Assembly (NCBI GenBank): GCA_027451085.1
Contig: DAIDKA010000321.1
Location: forward strand, 1 to 8,396
Reading direction: 5' to 3'
From: Gammaproteobacteria bacterium
GTDB lineage: Bacteria > Pseudomonadota > Gammaproteobacteria > Steroidobacterales > Steroidobacteraceae
DNA length: 8,396 nt
Shown here: positions 1 through 5,548 of the stretch, in pieces
Numbering within the stretch: the first letter of the stretch is position 1
How the letters are laid out: every line of letters starts with the position of its first letter
Program-made: the position numbers and the translations under genes
The notes under the pieces: model-generated
Told to the model about the DNA's origin: nothing
The model's input: only the letters and a program-made list of their open reading frames with translations
Database searches by the model: none

Positions 1-950
1 TGGATCAGGGCTGCAAGTTCCTCGTCGCTGGCGCCGGCCCGCAGGGGGTCGCGCAGGCTCGTGCCGTGATTGGCGAACAGGCAGGTGTACAAGGCTCCGT
101 CCGAGGACAGCCGCGCGCGCGAGCAGTCGCCGCAGAACGGCTGGGTGACGGAGGAGATGAAGCCGACCTCGCCCTGGCCGTCGCTGAAACCATAGCGCCG
201 GGCCACCTCGCCGCGGTAGTTGCTGTCCAGCGGCGCCAGCGGCCAGCGCCTGCCGATGTGCTCCACCAGCTCGCGCGATGGCACGACGCGGTCGGCCTGC
301 CAGTGGTTGCGGTTGCCCACATCCATGTATTCGATGAAACGCACGATGACGTTGCTGCCGCGGAAGCGCTCCACGAGATCGAGCGCAGTGTGATCATTGA
401 CCCCGCGCTGGATCACGGCGTTGACCTTGACCGGGGCGAGGCCGGCGCGCAGCGCCGCGTCGATGCCCTTGAGAACCTCATCCACGCCACCGAAACCGCC
501 GGACATACGGGCGAAGACCACAGGATCCAGGCTGTCGAGGCTCACCGTGACGCGGCTCAGTCCCGCAGCCTTGAGCGCCGCCGCATGCTGTGCCAGCAGC
601 ACGCCGTTGGTGGTGAGCGCCACGTCCTCCACGCCCGGGATGCTGGTCAGGTCACCCACCAGTTCCTCCAGATTGGCGCGCAGCAGCGGCTCGCCACCCG
701 TCAGGCGCAGCTTGCGCACGCCGTGGCGCACGAACAGGCGTGTCAGGCGCAGGATTTCCTCGAACGACAGCCGCTGCGAGGATTTGAGGAAGCGGTAGGC
801 ATCGTGGTACTGCTCGCGTGGCATGCAGTACGGGCAGCGGAAGTTGCAGCGGTCCATGACCGAGATGCGCAGGTCGCGCAGCGGCCGTTCCAGCCGGTCC
901 CGTGGCCGGGGTGCATTCAGCGCGACGAGGGTTTCACGAGGCTCTGCCAT
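1..950 (-). CDS. moaA: GTP 3',8-cyclase MoaA (3' end beyond window)
   Basis: Radical-SAM enzyme that, with MoaC, converts GTP to cyclic pyranopterin monophosphate, the first stage of molybdenum-cofactor synthesis; cytosolic. The frame is open from ATG at 950 to the left edge: 316 codons, against about 330 for the family, so only the last residues (including the expected terminal Gly-Gly) are missing. Visible: the N-terminal cluster motif DRCNFRCPYCMP with C35, C39 and C42; the SAM motif LTGGEPLLR at about 83-91; TTNG at about 112-115; SLDSLDP at about 136-142; and the C-terminal [4Fe-4S] cysteines C273, C276 and C290 in FCGDC...CLF with CX2CX13C spacing, plus the SRAR arginines for GTP. The start lies 12 bases after the moeA stop. 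Its Shine-Dalgarno (TAGGA) overlaps that TAG stop, which suggests coupled translation in a moeA-moaA operon. I checked the reading codon by codon and found no frameshift. Confidence 0.97.
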   Translation of the reverse strand, partial: MAEPRETLVALNAPRPRDRLERPLRDLRISVMDRCNFRCPYCMPREQYHDAYRFLKSSQRLSFEEILRLTRLFVRHGVRKLRLTGGEPLLRANLEELVGDLTSIPGVEDVALTTNGVLLAQHAAALKAAGLSRVTVSLDSLDPVVFARMSGGFGGVDEVLKGIDAALRAGLAPVKVNAVIQRGVNDHTALDLVERFRGSNVIVRFIEYMDVGNRNHWQADRVVPSRELVEHIGRRWPLAPLDSNYRGEVARRYGFSDGQGEVGFISSVTQPFCGDCSRARLSSDGALYTCLFANHGTSLRDPLRAGASDEELAALI

Positions 951-962
951 GCGTCTTGGGTC

Positions 963-2162
963 CTACCAGCAGTACAGCGGAGCGATGAAACCTGCCGGCC
1001 AGGTGCCGGGTCCCGGAGGCAGTTCCACAAAACCCCCGGTGCCCGCAAGGGAGGCGAAGTCTCCGGAGCCGTTGGTCGGGCGCGGTACCGCCCAGGGGCG
1101 GCCATCGGCATCGGTTTCCACGCGCACGGGCATGAACTGGGTCATCCGGCTCGATACGCTCACGGGTTCTTTGAGGGCGATGCTGCGGTTTTCAACGGCG
1201 GGCTCGCCCATGGCGGCGTTCAACGCCGGGATGACGTACCGGCTCAGGCACACCAGCGTGGCCACCGGGTTGCCCGGCAGCCCGAACACGACTTTGCCGG
1301 CATCGGTGATGCCGAACCACAACGGCTTGCCGGGCCGCTGCTCCACTTTGTGGAACACTTCGCGCACGCCCAGTTCCGACAGAGTGCGCGGCACCAGGTC
1401 GAACTTGCCCATGGACACGCCACCGCTGAGGATGAGCACGTCGTGCGTGGCCAGGTGCCGCCGCAGCCGAGCGAGCATCTGCCCGGCATCATCGAGCAGG
1501 TGGTCGTCCGCCACGCGGGTGAAGCCCTGGCGCCGCAGGCCCGCGGCCACCCCGTAGGCGTTCGAGCGACGCACCTGGTGCGGCAGGATCGGCAGGCCGG
1601 GTTCCACCAGTTCGTTGCCGGTGGAAACCACCAGCACCATGGGCTGGACACTGACCCGCACGCGGGCGAAGCCCGCACCCGCGGCGATGGCCACTTCCGG
1701 CGCATTCATCCGGGTACCCGGTTTGAGCAGCAGCGTCCCCTGGTGCGCATCGCTCGCACGGCGGTGGACATTCTGCCAGGCCTCAACCGTAAGTCCTTCA
1801 TTGAGGATGGCGGTGCCGTCCGCGACGGTGATCTGTTCCACCGGCACGACGGCGTCACAGCCGCCGGGCAGCACGGCCCCGGTCATGGCCTCCAGGCAGC
1901 CCGCGCCGCTTTCGAGTTGCAGCGGTGCTGCGCCTGCGGCCTGGGTGCCCCTGATCGTGAAGCTGCGGCAGCCCTGGCGCACACTGGCGCTGTCGAGAGC
2001 AATGCCGTCCATGGCGACGCGATCAAAGGGAGGATGATCGCGTTCGGCGTGGATGCCCTCGCGCAGGATGGAGCCCGCGCACTGCGCCAGCGGCAGGGAC
2101 TCCACCGGCAGTGCAGGGACATGCTGCCGGATCAGCTGCTCGGCCTGTGCTGGATTGATCAT
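963..2162 (-). CDS. moeA: Molybdopterin molybdenumtransferase MoeA
   Basis: Inserts molybdate into adenylylated molybdopterin to give active molybdenum cofactor; cytosolic. 399 residues from ATG at 2162, close to the usual length of about 400. Motifs in order: PPFDRVAMDG at about 44-53, TGAVLPGGCDAVV at about 94-106, a domain-III-like stretch ending at about 165, STGNEL at about 180-185 opening the MoCF-binding-like domain, RRSNAYG at about 198-204, SGGVSMGKFD at about 246-255 (D255 is the likely active-site aspartate), QRPGKPLWFG at about 275-284 and GLPGNPVAT at about 294-302, then the beta-rich domain IV. An in-frame ATG at 2213 would add 17 residues, but it sits inside a perfect hairpin (2190-2220). 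ATG 2162, giving MINPAQAEQLI, aligns with the family N-terminus and is preferred, although its upstream Shine-Dalgarno is poor. moaA follows 12 bases later. Confidence 0.95.
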   Translation of the reverse strand: MINPAQAEQLIRQHVPALPVESLPLAQCAGSILREGIHAERDHPPFDRVAMDGIALDSASVRQGCRSFTIRGTQAAGAAPLQLESGAGCLEAMTGAVLPGGCDAVVPVEQITVADGTAILNEGLTVEAWQNVHRRASDAHQGTLLLKPGTRMNAPEVAIAAGAGFARVRVSVQPMVLVVSTGNELVEPGLPILPHQVRRSNAYGVAAGLRRQGFTRVADDHLLDDAGQMLARLRRHLATHDVLILSGGVSMGKFDLVPRTLSELGVREVFHKVEQRPGKPLWFGITDAGKVVFGLPGNPVATLVCLSRYVIPALNAAMGEPAVENRSIALKEPVSVSSRMTQFMPVRVETDADGRPWAVPRPTNGSGDFASLAGTGGFVELPPGPGTWPAGFIAPLYCW

Positions 2163-2189
2163 GCGAACGGGCCGTATGGCCTTGCGGAG

Positions 2190-2220
2190 GGCGTGAATGC
2201 CGCCAGCGGGCATTCACGCC
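2190..2220 (-). repeat. Perfect 12-bp inverted repeat (stem-loop) between small secreted gene and moeA
   Basis: GGCGTGAATGCC at 2190-2201 is exactly complementary to GGCATTCACGCC at 2209-2220, with a 7-base loop. It begins 14 bases after the stop of the upstream gene and ends 27 bases before the chosen moeA start. On the minus strand the stem is followed by CTCCGCAAGG rather than a T run, so it is not a canonical Rho-independent terminator. It may act as a terminator of another type, an mRNA 3'-end stabiliser or an attenuator ahead of moeA. The structure is plain in the sequence; the role is inferred. Confidence 0.75.
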
Positions 2221-2234
2221 TCATCCGGGTGTCC

Positions 2235-2618
2235 TCAGCTCTTCTTCTTGGCGTTGTAGGCGCGGATCTGGGCGTTGAAACGGTCTGCCACGGTCTGTCC
2301 TTCATCCACCGCGGCATCGTTCTTCTGCTGCCACACCTTGTCGAGGTCCGCCTTCTGTGCGGCCTGCTTGGCAGGGTCGAGCTTGGGATCGATCTTGCTC
2401 ACCTGCGCGTCATGGTCGGCTTTCAGGCAGTCAGTGTAGCCCTTGATCTGGTCCTCATAGGCGCGCATGACCTTCTGCCCCGCGAGCATTTCCTCCTTCG
2501 AGGCTGTGTTGCCGTCGGGCATCTGGTCGGGGGCCTTCGGGTAGGTGCAGCCGCCGGCCCAGGTGGTGCTGGCAGCGGCCAGGGCGCCGAGCGCCAGAAC
2601 GGTGGACAGAATCTTCAT
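2235..2618 (-). CDS. Small exported protein of unknown function with two cysteines
   Basis: 127 residues from ATG at 2618, preceded by a GGGGGA Shine-Dalgarno about 8 bases upstream; this rules out the longer in-frame start at 2675, which would bury the signal peptide. Residues 1-21 form a Sec signal peptide: MK, a hydrophobic core, then TWA before the predicted cut at A21. There is no lipobox, so the product is probably a soluble periplasmic or secreted protein. The mature part (about 106 residues) begins GGCTYPKAPDQMPDG, continues with an EEM...Y...Y..CL pattern, and ends in a charged, Ala/Lys/Gln/Asp-rich, largely helical half that finishes in KKKS. C24 and C64 are its only cysteines and could form one disulfide. 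From memory, similar 'Cys, P..P..PDG, EM, Y..CL' proteins occur as uncharacterised exported proteins in proteobacteria; I know of no assigned function. It lies between tRNA-Arg and moeA, with separate hairpins on both sides, so it may be its own unit. Confidence 0.85.
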   Translation of the reverse strand: MKILSTVLALGALAAASTTWAGGCTYPKAPDQMPDGNTASKEEMLAGQKVMRAYEDQIKGYTDCLKADHDAQVSKIDPKLDPAKQAAQKADLDKVWQQKNDAAVDEGQTVADRFNAQIRAYNAKKKS

Positions 2619-2650
2619 CGCAAATCCCCCAGAGGAAAGTGAGCCTGTGT

Positions 2651-2667
2651 CCGGACCCCGGGTCCGG
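2651..2667 (-). repeat. GC-rich inverted repeat between tRNA-Arg and small secreted gene
   Basis: CCGGACC at 2651-2657 pairs with GGTCCGG at 2661-2667 around a 3-base loop. It lies 37 bases beyond the tRNA 3' end and 33 bases before the start codon of the small exported protein. No T run follows on the minus strand, so it is at best a weak terminator or processing signal for the tRNA transcript. A second, looser pair (CGGCCAT at 2669-2675 with ATGGCCG at 2694-2700) lies next to it. Confidence 0.45.
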
Positions 2668-2703
2668 GCGGCCATCTTATCCTACAGGCCCGCATGGCCG
2701 TAA

Positions 2704-2780
2704 TGGTGCGCCCGGACGGAGTCGAACCGCCGACCCTCAGGTTCGAAGCCTGATGCTCTATCCAGCTGAGCTACGGACGC
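2704..2780 (-). tRNA. tRNA-Arg, anticodon TCG
   Basis: A complete 77-base cloverleaf including the encoded CCA (2704-2706). Acceptor stem GCGTCCG pairs with CGGGCGC (one G-T pair), discriminator base A. D arm GCTC...GAGC; anticodon arm TCAGG-CTTCGAA-CCTGA with anticodon TCG at 2744-2746; variable loop GGGTC; T arm GGCGG-TTCGACT-CCGTC. The TCG anticodon reads CGA, and possibly other CGN codons, as arginine. A sigma70-like promoter lies upstream. No integrase gene, and no second copy of the tRNA 3' end that would mark an attachment site, is seen in this window. Confidence 0.97.
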
Positions 2781-2811
2781 GTACGGACCGGCGCACGATA
2801 CCGGCACAGGC

Positions 2812-2840
2812 ACAATATGGGAAATGCCTGCCGGTTTCAA
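2812..2840 (-). promoter_or_regulatory. Sigma70-like promoter for tRNA-Arg
   Basis: On the minus strand, TTGAAA (2835-2840, five of six matches to the -35 consensus) is followed by exactly 17 bases and then TATTGT (2812-2817, four of six matches to the -10). The bases just after the -10 are GC-rich (GCCTG), as often seen at stable-RNA promoters under stringent control. Transcription would begin about 20-25 bases before the mature tRNA 5' end. The site lies in the 84-base gap between the Wzi-family stop and the tRNA, where a tRNA promoter is expected. Confidence 0.65.
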
Positions 2841-2864
2841 AGTCTGTCACAAACAGCCAGGGGG

Positions 2865-4370
2865 CTAGTTCTGCAGGTGGTACGCAACGCGGGTTTCCAC
2901 CGCGGCCTCGCCGCCGTGCGCCGGGCGCAGCTGGTCGGTCTGGTAGCGCACGGACGCATCGACTGTGAAGCTCCTGCCCAGCGGGAAGCTGGCGCGGGCC
3001 TCGCCGATGTTCATGCTTACCGGGGCGGTGGTCAGCGGGTTGATCGTGGAGTAGACGTACCCGCCGCCGACAGGCGCCACCGCGACCATGTCGCCCACCA
3101 TGGCGTGGTGGTAGCTCAGCGTCCAGTTGACGTCGTACCAGGCGGTCCAGGCCGCCTGCAGGGTCAGGAGCTTGGAATTGCTGTCCAGGCTGAAGCCGGT
3201 GGCGAGTCCCCGGTAGCGCATGCCGTCGATGTACTTGTAGTCGTTGTATGCAAAGCCGTACGCGTAGTCGCCGAAGCTGAACATGTTGGCCGTGGCCACG
3301 CTATCGGTGAACTCGGCCGTGAAGCGCACGCGGGTGCCGCCGACCGGGGCCCAGGCGGTGAGGCCGAACAGGTGGCTGGTGCCCGAGTGCCAGAACGGAT
3401 TCGAGTCCTCGTTCATCAGCTGCATGTAGGCCGAGAACGTGACATCGCCGATGTCGTGGTTGTATTTGAAGTCGAGGTCGAGTTCGTCGTTGGTCGTGCT
3501 CGGGTGGGCGGGGTTGTTCTGCGGTTTGAACCAGCTTTGCGGCAGGTCGCAGGGATGGCCGCTGCCGCAGGCCTCGTCCATGCGCTCGAAGCCCCACTGG
3601 AAACCGGGCAGGGGATTGAAGCTCATGCTCAGGCCGTTGAGGATGGTGTCGTGGGCCAGGCGCGGGCCGTCGAGCAGGCCGACGAAGAACTCGGCCTGCC
3701 AGGGTCCCAGCCAGTGCAGCCACTGGGTTTGAAACGGATCGGTGCCCAGACGGCTGATGCCGATCTGCGGGATGGGGCGGGCGTTGGTGGACTCGGACAG
3801 CGCCGAGATCCAGCCCGGGCCCCACCAGTGGGTCAGCCAGCCGGCGTAAACCGAGGTGTCGCCAAACTGGTGGGCGATGTAAGTGCCGTCCATCATGAGG
3901 GTCTGGTTGTCCAGGCGATCATGCGACTGCGCACCGACGTTCAGGTGCACGGTGGTGGCGTCGCCGTTCCACTCGTAGCCCGCCTGGCCCTGGACGTTCT
4001 GCCGGCCCAGGGCGTCAAAGCCGCGTACGATGTCCGGTGCATTGGTGGCGTCGGCCCAGCCGGATACGTTGACGGTGTCGGGGGACAGTTCCTGCTTGGC
4101 GCGCACCTCCAGGCGCTGGGCGGCGTCCTGGACCCAGGCGGGCTGGCCGGCCAGCGCGGTGTCGCTGGACAGGCGGCTGAGGATGCGATCCCACGGCAGC
4201 GGCCACTGCATGGTCAGGTCGTTGATCACGCCTGCGTTGGCCAGGGTTTCGATGTCCGAGCGCAGGGCGGAATCGCCGGTCTCGGCCCAGGGGGCCGCCT
4301 GGAGCAGCGGGCTTGACAGGATGAGGAGTGCAGCCGCGAGAGTGCGGATGCGTGTGCCTGGGTTGAGCAT
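2865..4370 (-). CDS. wzi: Capsule assembly Wzi-family outer-membrane protein
   Basis: 501 residues. Wzi-family proteins are outer-membrane beta-barrels that bind or organise surface polysaccharide; in Escherichia coli K30, Wzi anchors capsule. Visible: a signal peptide (residues 1-25, with arginines before a Leu/Ala-rich core and a likely cut after LQA), an N-terminal helical segment with the family pattern LRSDIETL...GVI and WPLPWDRI (about 36-63), the strongly conserved HWWGPGW...NARPIPQIGISR region (about 181-207), LGPWQAEFF near 221-229, then alternating aromatic/polar strands and the YIDGMRYRG motif near 380-388. C268 and C274 may form a loop disulfide. The C-terminus is HLQN rather than the usual terminal Phe/Tyr. 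It starts 74 bases after the sugar-transferase stop, so the two are probably co-transcribed and act at opposite ends of one surface-polysaccharide pathway. Family membership is secure; the gene symbol is by family only. Confidence 0.88.
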   Translation of the reverse strand: MLNPGTRIRTLAAALLILSSPLLQAAPWAETGDSALRSDIETLANAGVINDLTMQWPLPWDRILSRLSSDTALAGQPAWVQDAAQRLEVRAKQELSPDTVNVSGWADATNAPDIVRGFDALGRQNVQGQAGYEWNGDATTVHLNVGAQSHDRLDNQTLMMDGTYIAHQFGDTSVYAGWLTHWWGPGWISALSESTNARPIPQIGISRLGTDPFQTQWLHWLGPWQAEFFVGLLDGPRLAHDTILNGLSMSFNPLPGFQWGFERMDEACGSGHPCDLPQSWFKPQNNPAHPSTTNDELDLDFKYNHDIGDVTFSAYMQLMNEDSNPFWHSGTSHLFGLTAWAPVGGTRVRFTAEFTDSVATANMFSFGDYAYGFAYNDYKYIDGMRYRGLATGFSLDSNSKLLTLQAAWTAWYDVNWTLSYHHAMVGDMVAVAPVGGGYVYSTINPLTTAPVSMNIGEARASFPLGRSFTVDASVRYQTDQLRPAHGGEAAVETRVAYHLQN

Positions 4371-4444
4371 CCACGCATGATACCTGCGGGCTACACCGTT
4401 GCGGTAGGTTGCAGGTTACAGCCCGGGTGGCAGGGGCCGGGTCC

Positions 4445-5140
4445 TCAGTAAGCGCCGGAGCCCTTCAGCACCGCGTTGGCCGTGCGCAGCAGGATGTAGA
4501 AGTCAAAGAACAGGTTCTGGCGGCGGATGTAGTAAGCGTCCAGGCGCACCCTGCGCTGGTAGTCGGAGTCGTTGCGGCCCGTTACCTGCCACAGGCCGGT
4601 GAGCCCCGGACGCACCGATTTGTAGCGCGTGATGTAGCGGCCGTAGCGGATGAGTTCCTCGTGGATGATGGGCCGCGGGCCGACGAGGCTCATGTCGCCA
4701 CGCAGGATGTTCCATAGCTGCGGCAGTTCATCCAGGCTGGTACGGCGCAGGAAGCGGCCGACGCGCGTGACGCGCGGGTCGTTCTTGAGCTTGTGGTCGC
4801 GCAGCCACTCCGCCTGGGCCTCGGGGTGGCTTTCCAGGTACCTGCGGAAGTCCTCCTCGGACATCGGGCGCATGCTGCGGAACTTCAGGCATTGGAACTC
4901 GGCGCCGTCGCAGCCGATGCGGGCATGGCCGAACAGCACCTGGCGACGCAGGCCGCCGCTACGGCAGGCGCGCAGCAAGTGCCGCGGGCCGCCCTCCAGG
5001 CACAGCGCCAGGGTGATGGGCAGGGTGATGGGCAGCGAGACCACGGCGAGCACGGTGGCGCCCACCACGTCCACGACGCGCTTGAGGCTGCCGGTTGCAG
5101 GAGCCTCCCCGGCCCGGAGCACCGGCCGTTCAAACTCCAT
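4445..5140 (-). CDS. Undecaprenyl-phosphate sugar phosphotransferase (WbaP-type initiating transferase)
   Basis: Monotopic phosphoglycosyl transferase that moves a sugar-1-phosphate from a UDP-sugar to undecaprenyl phosphate, the first step of a repeat unit; acts at the inner membrane. 231 residues from ATG 5140. Visible: KRVVDVVGA entering a membrane segment (about 22-48) with prolines 37 and 41; ARIGCDG...CLKFRSM (about 73-90); a helical stretch; KNDPRVTRVGRFLRR (about 119-133); SLDELPQLWN with catalytic Asp-Glu D137-E138; GDMSLVGPRP (about 148-157); RPGLTGLWQVTGR (about 177-189); and the C-terminus GSGAY, typical of WbaP-like galactose-phosphate transferases. It lacks the N-terminal multi-spanning and CoA-binding-like domains of full-length WbaP. 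An in-frame TTG at 5167 with a GGGG upstream would add nine residues (MQTRQLSES) and cannot be excluded. Compared with family sequences recalled from memory, there is an apparent basic insert of about 16 residues between GGP and LFGHARIG. The exact sugar cannot be told. Confidence 0.93.
   Translation of the reverse strand: MEFERPVLRAGEAPATGSLKRVVDVVGATVLAVVSLPITLPITLALCLEGGPRHLLRACRSGGLRRQVLFGHARIGCDGAEFQCLKFRSMRPMSEEDFRRYLESHPEAQAEWLRDHKLKNDPRVTRVGRFLRRTSLDELPQLWNILRGDMSLVGPRPIIHEELIRYGRYITRYKSVRPGLTGLWQVTGRNDSDYQRRVRLDAYYIRRQNLFFDFYILLRTANAVLKGSGAY
5011..5034. repeat. 12-bp perfect tandem duplication in the sugar-transferase membrane segment
   Basis: GGGTGATGGGCA occurs twice back to back (5011-5022 and 5023-5034). 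On the coding strand it yields LPIT-LPIT (residues 36-43), inside the predicted re-entrant membrane helix. The unit is a multiple of three, so gain or loss keeps the frame. Confidence 0.9.
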
Positions 5141-5162
5141 CGATTCACTCAGCTGGCGTGTC

Positions 5163-5203
5163 TGCAATTTGCGACCCCGTGACTGCCGTTACCTGAAATT
5201 GCA
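5163..5203 (-). promoter_or_regulatory. 8-bp inverted repeat upstream of the sugar transferase
   Basis: TGCAATTT (5163-5170) and AAATTGCA (5196-5203) are exact inverted copies separated by 25 bases, 23 bases upstream of the chosen ATG. The repeat could be an operator half-site pair or a leader-RNA stem. The left arm also contains the alternative TTG start at 5167. Structure seen, function inferred. Confidence 0.4.
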
Positions 5204-5459
5204 AGAGTAGCGGAGCACCGTACCCACGCGGCATCAGGAAAAGGCCTGAATCGCGTGCCTGTGCGCCCGACCATAGCATCGGTGCCCCGACAGCGTAATT
5301 TAAATTGACGTCATGCGCCGAAGCCACAACCCTAGGTTCTCCATGAGGATCATGCCCCGCGATCGCACTGCCGGAATGCCGATCAGTTCAAAAAGTTTCC
5401 GTCGGCGAGTGTAAAGATATCGCAAGGGCACCGACCGGAACTGTTCCAAATGCGATTTT

Positions 5460-5531
5460 CATCACAGCGGCCGGCCGGCGCTCATGCTCGCCCCTGGCCG
5501 GGCCGGGCAGCCGGGATCCCGGCTTGTGATG
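5460..5531 (-). repeat. Nested palindromic GC block after the dioxygenase gene
   Basis: A perfect 16-bp palindrome, AGCCGGGATCCCGGCT (5509-5524), lies 25 bases beyond the dioxygenase stop. A wider pair, CATCACA (5460-5466) with TGTGATG (5525-5531), encloses it together with several GGCCGG runs. Neither stem is followed by a clear T run on the minus strand. It may be a transcript-end or repetitive extragenic palindrome-like structure. Confidence 0.45.
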
Positions 5532-5548
5532 CGCCTGGATGGCCGGCG

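Larger units (their letters stand above)
5141..5548. other. 408-base gene-free region with palindromes
   Basis: I see no convincing gene between the sugar-transferase start and the dioxygenase stop. From left to right it holds an 8-bp inverted repeat (5163-5203); a small TCAGG/CCTGA pair (5234-5248); an AT-rich island with the abutting palindromes AATTTAAATT (5297-5306) and TGACGTCA (5306-5313); the short dyad GGAACTGTTCC (5438-5448); and a GC-rich palindromic block (5460-5531) just past the dioxygenase stop. It most likely combines the 3' end of the dioxygenase transcript with the promoter and leader of the polysaccharide pair. No -35/-10 pair good enough to report was found. Confidence 0.6.

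Noticed and set aside
66..2642. A plus-strand open frame of 858 codons opposite moaA, moeA and the small exported gene.
   Set aside because: It spans three separate real genes and their intergenic gaps on the other strand and shows no recognisable motif. It is rich in Ala, Arg, His, Gln and Gly, as expected for the antisense of GC-rich codons.
2704..2780. tRNA-Arg as a possible integration site for a genomic island.
   Set aside because: No integrase, no direct repeat of the tRNA 3' end elsewhere in the window, and flanking genes with no obvious change in base composition.
2817..4316. A plus-strand open frame of 499 codons opposite the Wzi-family gene.
   Set aside because: It is Val/Gly/Ala/Arg-rich low-complexity translation with no family motif. 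The minus-strand reading has a signal peptide and strong Wzi motifs.
5145..5327. A minus-strand open frame of 60 codons upstream of the sugar transferase.
   Set aside because: It overlaps the inverted-repeat leader, resembles no family and has no convincing ribosome binding site.
5313..5414. A plus-strand open frame of 33 codons in the gene-free region (MRRSHNPRFSMRIM...), very basic.
   Set aside because: No Shine-Dalgarno before the first ATG, only a weak one before an internal ATG, no promoter found, and the length is easily reached by chance.
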